From NCBI GenBank assembly GCA_003856375.1, contig CP034120.1:620001-684000 (forward strand): DNA of 64,000 nucleotides, in the 5' to 3' direction. The stretch comes from Glaciecola amylolytica (lineage in GTDB: Bacteria > Bacteroidota > Bacteroidia > Flavobacteriales_D > Crocinitomicaceae). The number at the start of each line of letters is the position of its first letter. Position 1 is the stretch's first letter. Below, in pieces: positions 8,581 to 20,300 of this stretch. Both the position numbers and the translations under genes were made by a program. Under the pieces are notes generated by a model. The model ran no database searches and was not told where the DNA came from. It saw only the letters and a list, made by a program, of their open reading frames with translations.

Positions 8581-11500
8581 ATGTTTAAAAAATTCATAGA
8601 AAAACCCGTATTATCTACGGTTATCTCGGTATTGATTGTGATTCTCGGAATTTTGGGTTTAATAGCCATTCCAGTTTCTCAATATCCGGATATTGCACCA
8701 CCAACGGTTCAGGTATCGGCTTCTTATCAGGGAGCAAATGCCGATGTGGTGCTAAACAACGTGGTCATTCCGCTCGAAGAACAAATCAATGGTGTGGAAG
8801 ACATGACTTACATGACTTCGACGGCAGGAAATGACGGAACGGCGACGATTACTGTTTACTTCAAATTGGGAACCAACCCGGATTTGGCTGCGGTGAACGT
8901 ACAAAACCGTGTTTCCCGTGCCACGAGTTTGCTTCCGCAGGAGGTGATTCGTGCCGGAGTTGTAACAACGAAACGCCAGGCGAGTAACTTGTTGATCTTT
9001 AACTTGTATAGTGAAGATTCAACTTACGATCAGACATTTTTGCAAAACTATGCCAATATCAACCTGATTCCGCAGATCAAGCGGATCAAAGGAGTTGGAG
9101 ATGCAACTGCTTTCGGTTTGATGGATTATTCCATGCGGATTTGGTTGAAACCGGATGTGATGGCTAGTTACGGTCTTGTTCCGGATGATGTGAACAAAGC
9201 ATTGGCAGAACAAAATATCGAAGCTGCTCCGGGACAGTTCGGTGAACAGGGAGCTCAGAGCTATCAGTATACCATTAAATACAAAGGACGACTAAAAGAA
9301 GATACGGAATTTAGCAATATTGTTGTTCGTGTGGGCGAAGACGGAGAGGTTTTGCGTTTGAAAGACATTGCCCGCATCGAATTGGGAGCTCAGAGTTATG
9401 CGAGTTCGGTTCGTGTAAACGGAAAATTCGGTTTGGGAGTTGCGGTGAATCAAACTGCCGGCTCCAATGCGCAGGAAGTCATCGAAGGAACGCTCAAAGT
9501 ATTGGACGAAGCTCAGGCTTCTTTCCCGAAAGGAGTGAAATACACAACAATTGTAAACGTAAACGACTTTTTGGATGCATCCATTGAAAAAGTATTCCAT
9601 ACGTTGATCGAAGCCTTTATCCTGGTGTTCCTGGTGGTATTCCTGTTCTTACAGGATTTCCGCTCCACTTTAATTCCGGCAATCAGTGTTCCGGTGGCAA
9701 TTATCGGTACGTTTTTCTTCCTGAATTTATTCGGATTCAGTATTAACTTGTTGACCTTGTTTGCCTTGGTGTTGGCGATCGGTATTGTGGTGGATGACGC
9801 CATTGTGGTGGTGGAAGCCGTGCATGCCAAACTGGATGAAGGTTACACGTCGGCCAAGAGAGCAACCATTGATGCGATGGATGAAATTACGGGAGCAATC
9901 GTTTCGATCACGCTGGTAATGGCCGCGGTATTCGTTCCGGTGAGTTTCATTCAGGGATCTACCGGAGTATTCTACAAGCAGTTCGGTTTGACGCTGGCCA
10001 TTTCAATTATCCTTTCAGCAGTAAACGCATTGACCTTAAGTCCGGCTTTGTGTGCCTTGTTACTGAAACCGCATAAAGACGAACACGGAAAGAAAAAATC
10101 CTTCCTGCAGCGTTTCAATGTTGCATTCAATGCGTCTTTCGACAAGTTGACAAACCGATACAAACGTTCCGTTTCATTCTTAAGCAGAAGAAAATGGGTA
10201 ATGGTGGCCATTCTGGCAGTTTTCACCGGTTTGTTGATCTGGGGAATGAAAACAACTCCGAAAGGATTTGTTCCGGCAGAAGATATGGGAACTATTTTCT
10301 CGGATATTTCATTGGCTCCGGGAACTTCTCAGGAAAGAACGGAAGAAATTCTGACTGAAATTGACAGCATTGTGCGCTCGGTTCCGGAAACGGAATTCAC
10401 GCTGCGTGTAGTTGGTCGTTCGATCATCAGTGGAACGGGAAGTTCTTACGGAATGGTTTTGGCCCGCCTGAAATTGTGGGACGAACGCGAACGCGATGTG
10501 AAAGCAATTATCGGAGAGCTTTTTGCGAAAACGGCTTCGATCAAAGATGCGAAAATCATCTTCTTTTCTCCGCCAACCATTCAGGGATTCGGTAACACTG
10601 CCGGATTTGAATTCCAGTTGCAGGATAAATCAGGAGGAGATATCAGTAAGTTTAACGAAGCAGCAACAAACTTCCTGGGAGCTTTAGCTCAGCGCCCGGA
10701 AATTCAATACGCAACCACTTCCTTCAACCCGAATTTCCCGCAATATCAGATTGATGTGAATGTGCCGAAAATCAAACAATCCGGGTTGACGGTGAGCGAT
10801 GTATTGAGCGTGCTTCAGGGATACTATGGTGGAGTTTATGCTTCGAATTTCAATAAGTTCGGAAAGCAATACCGCGTTATTTATCAGGCAGAGCCGGGAA
10901 GCAGAAAGAACCTGCAAAGTTTGAATTCGATCTACGTTCGGAACACGAGCGGGGAAATGGCTCCGATTTCGGAGTTTATTACCATGAAGCAAGTGTACGG
11001 ACCGCAGGTTATTTCACGTTTCAATCTCTTCACATCGATTTCTGTGAACGGAACACCAAATGCGGGTTACAGTTCGGGAGATGCCATGAAGGCAATCGAA
11101 GAAGTGGCGAAAGAAACACTTCCGGCCGGATACGATTACGAGTTCTCAGGTTTGTCGCGTGAAGAAAGCACGGGAGGAAACCAGACTTTGTACATCTTCC
11201 TGCTGTGTGTGGTCTTCGTTTATTTCCTGCTTGCAGCGCAATATGAAAGCTACATTCTTCCTCTGGCCGTTTTGATCTCATTGCCGATTGGTTTGGCGGG
11301 AGTTTTCATCTTCGATAAAATCTTCGAAGTGGATAACAACATCTATACGCAGATCACGCTGGTGATGTTGGTCGGATTGCTGGCTAAAAATGCCATTCTG
11401 ATTGTGGAATACGCCGTTGACCGGAGAAAGAAAGGAATGAGTATTGTGGAAGCTGCGGTGAGCGGTGCAACTGCTCGTTTGCGTCCGATCCTGATGACAT

Positions 11501-11727
11501 CCTTCGCTTTCATTTTCGGATTATTGCCGCTGATGTTGTCGAAAGGAGTTGGAGCGGCAGGAAATACATCCATTGGAACCGGTGCGGTCGGAGGAATGTT
11601 GATCGGAACCATTTTCGGAGTTCTGGTAATCCCGATTTTGTTTATCATTTTCCAGAATCTTCAGGAAAAAGTGAGCAGTAAAAAAGCCGACGACGATGAA
11701 GAGGTTGGAGCAGAAGGAACCGCATAA
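8581..11727 (+). CDS. RND multidrug efflux pump, HAE1 family (AcrB-like)
   Basis: The 1048-residue length and organisation match AcrB/MexB: TM1, a large periplasmic loop, TM2-6, TM7, a second loop and TM8-12. The proton-relay aspartates are present in TM4 (VVDDAIVVVEAVH), as is the TM10 lysine in GLLAKNAILIVEYAVD. The protein exports hydrophobic or amphiphilic compounds by proton antiport through a trimer. It sits between the adaptor gene and the outer-membrane factor gene, with short gaps, so the tripartite pump is complete. The C-terminus is short and acidic. Confidence 0.95.
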   Translation: MFKKFIEKPVLSTVISVLIVILGILGLIAIPVSQYPDIAPPTVQVSASYQGANADVVLNNVVIPLEEQINGVEDMTYMTSTAGNDGTATITVYFKLGTNPDLAAVNVQNRVSRATSLLPQEVIRAGVVTTKRQASNLLIFNLYSEDSTYDQTFLQNYANINLIPQIKRIKGVGDATAFGLMDYSMRIWLKPDVMASYGLVPDDVNKALAEQNIEAAPGQFGEQGAQSYQYTIKYKGRLKEDTEFSNIVVRVGEDGEVLRLKDIARIELGAQSYASSVRVNGKFGLGVAVNQTAGSNAQEVIEGTLKVLDEAQASFPKGVKYTTIVNVNDFLDASIEKVFHTLIEAFILVFLVVFLFLQDFRSTLIPAISVPVAIIGTFFFLNLFGFSINLLTLFALVLAIGIVVDDAIVVVEAVHAKLDEGYTSAKRATIDAMDEITGAIVSITLVMAAVFVPVSFIQGSTGVFYKQFGLTLAISIILSAVNALTLSPALCALLLKPHKDEHGKKKSFLQRFNVAFNASFDKLTNRYKRSVSFLSRRKWVMVAILAVFTGLLIWGMKTTPKGFVPAEDMGTIFSDISLAPGTSQERTEEILTEIDSIVRSVPETEFTLRVVGRSIISGTGSSYGMVLARLKLWDERERDVKAIIGELFAKTASIKDAKIIFFSPPTIQGFGNTAGFEFQLQDKSGGDISKFNEAATNFLGALAQRPEIQYATTSFNPNFPQYQIDVNVPKIKQSGLTVSDVLSVLQGYYGGVYASNFNKFGKQYRVIYQAEPGSRKNLQSLNSIYVRNTSGEMAPISEFITMKQVYGPQVISRFNLFTSISVNGTPNAGYSSGDAMKAIEEVAKETLPAGYDYEFSGLSREESTGGNQTLYIFLLCVVFVYFLLAAQYESYILPLAVLISLPIGLAGVFIFDKIFEVDNNIYTQITLVMLVGLLAKNAILIVEYAVDRRKKGMSIVEAAVSGATARLRPILMTSFAFIFGLLPLMLSKGVGAAGNTSIGTGAVGGMLIGTIFGVLVIPILFIIFQNLQEKVSSKKADDDEEVGAEGTA

Positions 11728-11756
11728 GAAAGTATAAAGGATTTAAAATAGAATCA

Positions 11757-13157
11757 ATGAAATTCAATAAGATAAAAACAACAGGTCTTTTCGTTTTGCT
11801 TCTGGTAGTTTCAGGTTGTGTGACTACCAAATATGAACGGCCTGATGCGGTGATTACGGAGAAATTATACCGTGATCAAGCCACAGAGGATACCACTTCC
11901 ATTGCGGATTTGGAATGGAAACAGCTTTTTTCGGACCCGCTTTTACAGGATCTGATCGAAAAAGGATTGGCGCAAAACCTAAATTTGAAACAGGCGATGT
12001 ATCGCATGGAATCGGCGCAGGCTTATTTGAAACAAAGTAAAATGGCCTTTATTCCGTCGCTTACTCTGGATGTGAATTCAACGGATGCCAAACAATCACA
12101 ACGAGCAGTCAATGCTCCTCCGGGACTTTTGAAATTGACAACACATACCAACCGGATTCAGCTTGGAACAGCTTGGGAATTGGATGTTTGGGGGAAATTG
12201 CGCAGTGCGAAAAGAGGTGCGCTTGCAAGTGTTCTGGAAAGTGAAGCGGGAATGCGTGCAGTTCAGACTCAGTTAATCGCAGACATTGCCAATGCTTATT
12301 ACAGCTTGATTTCTTTGGATAAGCAGTTGAAAATTACCGAAGAAACTGTTGAAGTGAGAAAACGTCAGGTGGAAACCTTGATTGCGCTTCAGGAATCGGG
12401 GAAAATTACAGGTGCAGAAGTTGCTCAAAGTCAGGCGAACCAGGCTGCAGGAGAAGTAATGATTCCGGATTTGAAAAATAAGATCTGGCAAACGGAAAAC
12501 CTGTTGAACTTCTTGCTGGCTCGTGAACCTCAGGCCATCCAACGCAGTTCTTTGGATGAACAAACGATTTATGCGGATTTGAAAACCGGAGTTTCCTCTC
12601 AGTTGTTGAAAAAACGTCCGGATGTGCAGCAAGCGGAATATGCTTTCATTGCGGCATTTGAAAACACCAATGTGGCGAAAACGTATTTTTACCCTGCATT
12701 TACTTTAACTGCAAGCGGTGGTTTTGCAAGTTTCAAAATTCAGGAATTGTTCAGCCAATCGGTTTTCTATAATATCATTGGAGGTTTAACACAGCCGATT
12801 TTCAATCAGGGAAAAAACAAAATGCGTCTGCGTCAGGCAAAAGCCGATCAGCAAATTGCTTATTACGGATTCCAGAATTCGATTTTACAGGGCGGACAAG
12901 AAGTTTCGAATGCTTTGTATGCATATCAGAATGCTGTGGAACGTGAAAAGATCAGACAGCAGCAAGTTCAGTTTTTGATCATTGCGGTCGACAATACGCG
13001 TGAATTATTAAGTAATCGTTCGGGAACCAATTACACAGATGTTTTGACTTCCGAGCAAAATTTAATTGCAGCTCAAATGAGCGGAATCAATGATAAGCTT
13101 GATCAGCTGCAGGCGGTAGTCAATCTATACAGAGCGCTTGGCGGCGGTTGGAAATAG
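11757..13157 (+). CDS. Efflux outer-membrane factor (NodT/TolC-type lipoprotein)
   Basis: A 466-residue outer-membrane factor with a lipoprotein signal (LLLVVSGC, Cys near residue 21). Two repeated coiled-coil/beta-barrel halves follow, as in the NodT/OprM family. Recognisable family segments are 'LDVWGKLRSAKRGA' and 'LLKKRPDVQQAEYAF', and the C-terminus ends 'LYRALGGGWK', typical of this family. It forms the outer-membrane exit duct for the pump. It begins 29 nt after the pump gene and is followed by a strong terminator. Confidence 0.93.
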   Translation: MKFNKIKTTGLFVLLLVVSGCVTTKYERPDAVITEKLYRDQATEDTTSIADLEWKQLFSDPLLQDLIEKGLAQNLNLKQAMYRMESAQAYLKQSKMAFIPSLTLDVNSTDAKQSQRAVNAPPGLLKLTTHTNRIQLGTAWELDVWGKLRSAKRGALASVLESEAGMRAVQTQLIADIANAYYSLISLDKQLKITEETVEVRKRQVETLIALQESGKITGAEVAQSQANQAAGEVMIPDLKNKIWQTENLLNFLLAREPQAIQRSSLDEQTIYADLKTGVSSQLLKKRPDVQQAEYAFIAAFENTNVAKTYFYPAFTLTASGGFASFKIQELFSQSVFYNIIGGLTQPIFNQGKNKMRLRQAKADQQIAYYGFQNSILQGGQEVSNALYAYQNAVEREKIRQQQVQFLIIAVDNTRELLSNRSGTNYTDVLTSEQNLIAAQMSGINDKLDQLQAVVNLYRALGGGWK

Positions 13158-13180
13158 ATGATTTATCAACAAAAAAGAAT

Positions 13181-13212
13181 GGCGGTTAATTGTATGATTA
13201 GCCGCCGTTTTT
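13181..13212 (+). terminator. Intrinsic terminator of the efflux operon
   Basis: GGCGGTTAAT pairs with ATTAGCCGCC (one G-T pair), with a 6-nt loop and five T behind it. It lies 24 nt past the stop of the outer-membrane factor gene. Confidence 0.85.
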
Positions 13213-13247
13213 ATTTGAACGCAATTCTAAATCACATTTGAAATCAC

Positions 13248-13281
13248 TCGTAATTCGTAATTAATTTTAGCACTACATTTA
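13248..13281 (+). promoter_or_regulatory. AATTCGTAATT motif (copy b) and -10-like element
   Basis: CTCGTAATTCGTAATTAA is followed by TACATTTA at 13274-13281, one base off the TAnnTTTG consensus, 22 nt before the ATG at 13304. The segment from the -10-like element to the start codon is nearly identical before the paralogous gene at 13792, so the duplication included the promoter. Confidence 0.55.
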
Positions 13282-13303
13282 CTTCAACTTAAATAAAAAA
13301 CCA

Positions 13304-13678
13304 ATGAAAAATCTAAAAGTAATAACGCTTATCGGATTGGGATTCATGACAATTCAATCCTGTTCGAAGCAAAGCGAAATATGTGAGTGTACGGATATGG
13401 CCACTGAACTGATGAAAGGGGAGCGTGAGCATAATTATGACGGAACATTCGGAAAAAAATTCGAGGAAGAGCACAAAGCTGAAAAAGCAAAGTGCGAAAA
13501 ACTAAACGATATCAAGGATAAAGCGGCTCAGGAGAAAATGCGTGAAGAATCCAAAGAATGCAGCGGATACGGTGCGTTTAAGGACGAAACAATCAAATCT
13601 CTGGAGCATTTGAAAAAGCGGATGCCGGATCTTTCCAAAGAAATCGATAAATCCATTGAGAAAATCAAAGCGGAATAG
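13304..13678 (+). CDS. Small helical lipoprotein, copy 1
   Basis: A 124-residue protein with a lipoprotein signal (FMTIQSC, Cys near residue 20). A short CxC pair (ICEC) follows, then a highly charged helical body rich in Lys and Glu with further cysteines (AKCEK, KECSG). It closely resembles the next gene; most positions are identical. The two are tandem duplicates, each with its own promoter-like leader. I do not recognise a family. The charged helices suggest a periplasmic coiled or helical bundle held by disulfides. Confidence 0.8.
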   Translation: MKNLKVITLIGLGFMTIQSCSKQSEICECTDMATELMKGEREHNYDGTFGKKFEEEHKAEKAKCEKLNDIKDKAAQEKMREESKECSGYGAFKDETIKSLEHLKKRMPDLSKEIDKSIEKIKAE

Positions 13679-13730
13679 CATTGTGAATTACCGGTGCAGA
13701 ATTCCGAATGAGATTTTATTTAATTCGACC

Positions 13731-13770
13731 CTCGTAATTTACCATTCGCAATTATTTTGTACTACATTTA
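13731..13770 (+). promoter_or_regulatory. AATTCGTAATT-type motif (copy c) and -10-like element
   Basis: CTCGTAATTTACCATTCGCAATT is a diverged copy of the dispersed motif. It is followed by TTTTG and TACATTTA (13763-13770) 21 nt before the ATG at 13792. Arrangement and spacing match those in front of the first paralog. Confidence 0.55.
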
Positions 13771-13791
13771 CCCAACTTAAATAAAAAACGA

Positions 13792-14169
13792 ATGAAAAAT
13801 TTAAAGGTAATTGCACTAATCGGATTGGGATTCATGACAATCCAATCTTGTACAAAGCAAAGCGAATTGTGCGACTGTACTGACTTGGCTACTGAAATGA
13901 TGAAAGGTGATCGTGAGAAAAACTACGACGGAACTTTCCAAAAGAAATTTGCTGAAGAGCACAAAGCTGAAGAGGCAAAATGTAAGAAAATTTACGAAGG
14001 AAAAACGGATAAAGCGAGCCAGGATAAAATGCGCAAAGAAATGAAAGAATGCAGTGGATACGGTGCGTTTAAGGACGAAACAATTAAGTCTATGGAGCAT
14101 TTGAAAAAACAAATGCCTGAGCTTTCTAAAGAAATCGATAAGTCAATCGAAGAATTGAAAGCAGAATAA
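13792..14169 (+). CDS. Small helical lipoprotein, copy 2
   Basis: A 125-residue paralog of the preceding gene with the same lipobox (FMTIQSC), the same CxC pair (LCDC) and the same cysteine spacing. The differences are conservative (Lys/Glu/Asp exchanges) plus a one-residue length change in the middle. The conserved cysteines argue that both copies are under selection. A strong terminator follows. The function is unknown. Confidence 0.8.
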   Translation: MKNLKVIALIGLGFMTIQSCTKQSELCDCTDLATEMMKGDREKNYDGTFQKKFAEEHKAEEAKCKKIYEGKTDKASQDKMRKEMKECSGYGAFKDETIKSMEHLKKQMPELSKEIDKSIEELKAE

Positions 14170-14189
14170 TTGATTCTGAAAGAATTAGA

Positions 14190-14222
14190 AAGCCACCGGT
14201 CAAAAGATCGGTGGCTTTTTTT
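14190..14222 (+). terminator. Intrinsic terminator after the duplicated lipoproteins
   Basis: The 9-bp stem AAGCCACCG/CGGTGGCTT (14190-14198 with 14209-14217) runs into a T-rich tract. It lies 21 nt after the stop codon at 14169. Confidence 0.9.
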
Positions 14223-14390
14223 GTTGGATCCTACCATCCGTTTTTTTACTGTTTGCATATTTTTGACGCTCTGATGTTACATAAGTGTGAAATTTTATTT
14301 TCTTTGCAATAAATTGATTTAAATACTGTTACTATTAGAAGCCACGACACTTATGACTGCAATACATTTTTTGAACCTAAATCAATCAAA

Positions 14391-17300
14391 ATGCCTAAAT
14401 CTCTGATTTTTGTATGCGCCATTTTATGCTGCATACACTCTTTTTCCCAGGTTGTCGGAGGCCGGAATAATTCCGAAATGACTCCGCAAGTTTCCAAACC
14501 ATCCGAATTGAGTTCGGGAGTGTACTCCGGAGACGTCAATTTGTTTTCAGGAGATTACAATTCAAGTATCAAATTGGGGGCTGTTGCTACTCCAAGCGGT
14601 TTGAGTTATGAACTCAGCCTGAATTACAGCAGTTCGTTCTCCATCGGAAATACGATGCCGATTTCAACCGGAATTCCTTACGGGGAAGGATGGAATCTGA
14701 ACCTTCCGACTATTTCTATTGAAACAGAGGTATTCAACAACTTTATGAAGTCGGATTATTGTACGGAAGCTGGAGCCAGCGGAACGCCGCTTAGTTTCAA
14801 TGCTTTAGGAAACAACGCGCTGAAAGAAGGAGATTTGTACTGGTTTTCTCCCTATATCAATGTTCCGGGAGTAGCCAGCGGAAGAGCAATTTTCAAATAC
14901 GTGGATGTCAATGACGACAAAACGATTGTCTTCGAATTGAATGCGTTTGAAAATCACGTAGAGGTGCGCTATAGCGGAGATAAGTGGGTGGTGATTGCAG
15001 CTGATGGAACGCGTTATACCTTTCAGACCGCTGTTCAATCGTTTAATGCTCCGGCAAACAAACGGGTTTTGTACTACAACCAATCCCACCTTGTTACGGC
15101 AACAAATAATGCCAGATTTGTTCAGGATAGCGGAAGATATGAAAATGCAGGGCAGGCCGCTATGGTTGAAAATTCCATACTCCCGAAACAGAAGTATAAT
15201 TTGTGGTATTGTGATGCCATTACACATCGCAATCAACCATTTCAGGGAATTAATTTTACCTACAAAGGATTCGGAAAATTCAACTATTTCAAAGAATACG
15301 AGCAGGAAGCATACAAATACGCTGCAGCGGAGAACTTTTTATCCTCCACATTTGCAAAAGAACATGATTTTTCCTGCTACTCTGATCTGCTCTTGTTGAA
15401 AGTAGAAGCCATTTCCATTGATGGTCTGGTCGACCGGCTGGAACTGAATTATGCTACCGACAGAAACCTGATTCTGAGTAATACAAACGAATTGATCGAT
15501 TACAGATTGAACGGAAACGGAAGATTGGATAGTTTATATAGTTATCAAAGTATTTACTCGGCCGGAAAAGCAGATAATAATTTTGAAGCAGGTTGGAAAA
15601 GATACGAACACAGTAAGAAAAATACCACAACGAACCCGGGAGGAGTGAGTGCATCTGATCCTTATTCTACGATAAACGGATATTTAAGGGGGGATGCTAA
15701 TGGCTCGGGAGAGATTCCTTTTTCACACAGCTTCCTTGAAAGTCCGCGTTTGATGCAGGATAAACTCTATCCCGGAGATATCTATGAAGTCAGATCGCGG
15801 ATCAAGCGGTCAAACTCGATGTCGGCCGACTTTCTGAATAGCGCGGGTACTTTTGACATGAGTATCGTAACGGGAGATTTGGAAAATTCGAGAGGATTGA
15901 ATGCCTCCAATTATGATTTGTATAATGGCAATAACGGGATTTATTATGCTCTCACGAATTACAATTCAACCCGTTCAAAAGTACTTTATTCAACCTTCAA
16001 TATGGCACTCAAATGGTCGTTGAACTATGGTGAAGGAGACAAAATGCTTTCCAACCTTTTTGTGATGCCAAACATTCCGACCAAGTACAAAGGCTTCAAT
16101 TTCCAGATCGGGCCGGGGAATTCGGATGTAAACTATGCTACGGAAAGGGGTGTTGTACATAATTCCGTAACAACGAAACTGGAAGCCGGGAAAGCTTATG
16201 TATTTAGTTCTCTGGCATCATCTTACCCCTTGAAATCAGCAGCAGATATCGGAGGGAATTTCGGGATTGGTTTGCCGTGGAATCTGGTTTCACCAGTCTA
16301 TGAGTATATGATCACACATCAGAATACGTTCAATTATGCTACTGCTAATGCCAAAGAAGCGTATAATTTCTGGTGGAACGACAATGGGAATGTGATTGCA
16401 AACGATCCGAAAACATTTAATATCCCAACTAAACTGGATAATACGGTCCGTCTGGATGAATTTGAATTGATTCGCTATTCGAAGAATCCGTATATGTTGA
16501 CAGGAGTTTCTTACTACAAAGTAAACGGCGACGTTGGAGGACCGGTAGAAACAGGATTGAAATTGGTTGCCCAAAAGAAAATGGAATACACTTCTGCGAA
16601 ATGTCAGATGCTTCAAAATTATGATTATGATCCCGGAGACACGTTGCGATACAGAACGGATGTGTGGCAGATTTTTGTTTTGCTGAAAGCGGTGAGAGAA
16701 GTTCCTTTGGAATGGACGACGGATACTACTAAATTGCTGACCACTTTTCTGTCCTATTCGAAATTCAATAATAATGCTATTCTTTATCAGATAGACCAAC
16801 CGATGAACGGTCATTTCGGAATGTTATTGACTCAAATCGTGGATTATCTGGGTGGAATCACCAAAATAGAGTATTATCCGGCAAATGATACCAGAACCAG
16901 ATATACCGGATCATTTTTGCTTGATCGTTCCGGATTTTGTGGTGTGACTACCAGCTTGGGATATGGAACAAACCGGGCAGATGTGGTGCACCCGATCGTG
17001 AAGTATGTATTGAAAAATGACGAGGACGATTTAGTGAAAAACAATACCTCATCGGCGAATAACGGTCATAAAAGATGGCATTATGATTTCGATGTCAGTT
17101 CAAAGATCTCGAAATTGACATCGATTCAGGTTCCGGATAGTTTGTTCTACAACGGAAGACGCTTCAGTTTTGACACAGGGTTTAAAAAAGTGTCTGTTTA
17201 TGGGCCTTCTTTGATTGAAGGAAGCAGTGAATATGTGAACAGAACAGATTATGAGCATTACGGTGCCGATTTCAATTACGGTGGTGCGTTTCCGTCTACC

Positions 17301-20300
17301 GAAGATTACCTCTATCACGGAAAATTGAAATCTGTCAAAGAATACGATGTAAACGGCAAGTTGTTTACCGAAAAATTGATCAATTACGCCTATACTTTAG
17401 CTTATAAAAACGGGTACACACGCCCGAATCCGTACCGGGAAGATTTGGTTTGGGAGCAGGAATATGATAATCCGGGAGGACAATACGAATACCGCGATTA
17501 TTATTTGAATCAGGTGCTCACGTACAATAATGGTTCAGGAATTGTAACCGGAACCAATGCGTATAAGGACTTAGACATTCCCGCATTTAGAGGAACGGGA
17601 GATGATTTTGAATTGCCGAAGTTTTTGGAATTCGACTATTATCCGACTCTGGAAGTAATGAATCCGGAATACATGTTTCATTCTTACTTCATCAAAAAGA
17701 CAGAGGAAATCAACCGTAAATACGACGATTACCTGTACAAACAGGCTGTCACAACGGGAACAACAGCTCCAGGCCCTTTTAGTCCGGCTCCGAATCCCTT
17801 CGGATCAGGATTTGTGAATCCGGTGGGGCACAATGATCAGTTGCTTTCTGCTCAAAGAATGATGATGAATACTCAGCCGGAGGCTGTTGTTTTGGATTCC
17901 CTGATGGATCAATCTCCATTGATGGATTCTACGATGTATTACATGTTGAACTCATCGACGCTTGGTGACCGGAATATAATTGTCATTCTTCTTGCACAAG
18001 GCAATCTCAGTAATCTGGTCTTGAATAGCTTTATTGAAAAATTCGGAGGATCTCCTTTTAGCACAATTGGTTTCAATCCGGTCTCGGTTATTCAGCAGCA
18101 AAGTTATATTTCGGATGAGGTCTTGAGTGCTGTTTTGCCGAAGATAACCAACCGCTGGAAAACGGATCTTCTTGAAGCGTTATTCGGGAAGAACGAATAC
18201 CTGTCGGATCCCGTTTTACAGGAGTTTACAGGAGTAGGAGTCAGATACTTCAATTCTGCCTTGTTCACCAAAATCCTGTCGAAACAGCCACAGTTTTCCG
18301 AGACTGTCATTGAAAAAATTATCAACTCGCGTTATCTGATTCCTGCCGATTTGAGTAAGATTTTAAAGAATCAGGTTCTTTCGGAAGCGAATTATTCGAC
18401 CCTTATAGGAAATAGTGTGGTTCTGAACAACACGATTGTGGAAGTGATTGAAAACGGAGGTAATTATCCGACGGAAGCTGTTTTTGGCAAATTGATGACC
18501 CGTACACCGGCTTTTATGGAAGCTGAAATGGAACGGATTATTGAAGTTACCGACCGGGATCTCGAACCGTCCTTGCTCACGGGACTAATTGCCTTTTACG
18601 GTCCCAAACCTTTTCTGGTCGATTTTGTGTTCAGAGGAAACCCGTTGGATGTTTTCTGTACGAACCCAACTTTGGGCGGCTGGAATTACATTGAAACGAA
18701 AACGTCTTACGAATATTACGAAGCAGATTATCGCGGAACATCCAACGGAATTGCTTACAAAACGTTGATGTCTTTGGAAGATATTCCGGGAAGAACTGTT
18801 TCATTCGACGGAGGAGCGATAAAAACAATTTCTTCACTGCGACTGAAACACGAGCCTTCCTGGCAGGTATTCAGCGTGACGAATACATCGACACATTTGC
18901 CGACGGCAAAAGATGAAAAGCAGTTTTTCTATCTCTTCGACTTGAAAAATCGTTATGATCGCTATTGGTACAACTATGATCTCGGAGAAGTCAATGGACA
19001 AACTTCTTCTTTCGATTATGCCCTGCTGAACAATGATCTGGATACTGTAATGTTTACTACGCGTTGGGATTGTGAGTATATAGATGCTTATCTGGCTCAA
19101 GTTCCTGTGCTTCCCAAATACGACGGAATGGCAAAAAGCCGCCAGTATGCAATGCGAACTACGCCATTCCAGCAGATGCATGTGACCAAAAATCAGCGGG
19201 ATGCGAAGGAATTGCGTAAAAGCGAATATTACTTCTACGATTCCCGTTGGGTAGTAGATCAGTATTCACGGAATGAAACTGTTTTGTATGATGGTCCGTC
19301 TTGTCCCACAACAGGAACTCCACCGGTAAATCCGGTTGGTTGCGCATCTTGCGTGCGCTGGAAAAACGGAACGGAAGCCGATTTTCTGGCACAATTGCCA
19401 TTCAATTACTGTTTGTGGAAAGATCCGGTAATCGGTTATTTTGCCTGTCCGTCATCAGTCAATTATGCAGCTTGCCACACCGGAGTAGAACTCATTGACT
19501 GCAATCCGTCTATTCCGCAGGAAGAGGAGGAAGGTGGGCCGGCACAAATGATTATTTTGACCGATGCGCTGAAAAAGACCTTGCAGCTGCGTTCGGTGGT
19601 CACTCAGATGGATACGGTTCAAGGACTGCCATCAAAAGAATTTAACAAGTTTCGTTTTGACCGGAAAAACACGCTGATTGCGGATTTCTATATGCAATAT
19701 GACGGTATGGATAATCAAAACATTGCTCGTCCGTTCAAAATGCTTTATCCTTTTGATACACTCGTAACGACACATGTGCACAAACGCAATCAGCACATGC
19801 AGCCGGCATTGATTTCAAACAGCGTAGGTCTGCAGACCAAATTCTATTACAACACAACGGTCAACAGATGGAATGTTGATACGAATTGTACCAATCCGAC
19901 ATATAGCTTCCTATACAATTATTCTTCGGCCGATATGCGCAACATCGGACTTCCGGTGCGCGTAACGGTTGGATATATGCGTCCGGACTCTCTGGCGACA
20001 ACTTTTGAATATACCAATGACGGTCAGGTGAAGAAAATGACCACTTCTTCCGGGCATACCATGGAATATACCTTTGACGGGTTCAACCGTCTCTCAAGTG
20101 TCATTGAAAACGGAACGCGTTTGCTCTCCCGAAATGATTACCAATTGTGGAAACACGGTTTCGGAAAATCTTTTGAGGAACGTACAAAAGAAAATTACGT
20201 GCATTCGGTTTTGTATCAGCATGAAACAGACACGCTGGATAACCGCGAGTTCCAAAAAGCCTTTCTGGATCCTTTGGGAAGAACAGCCGGAGTGGTACGT

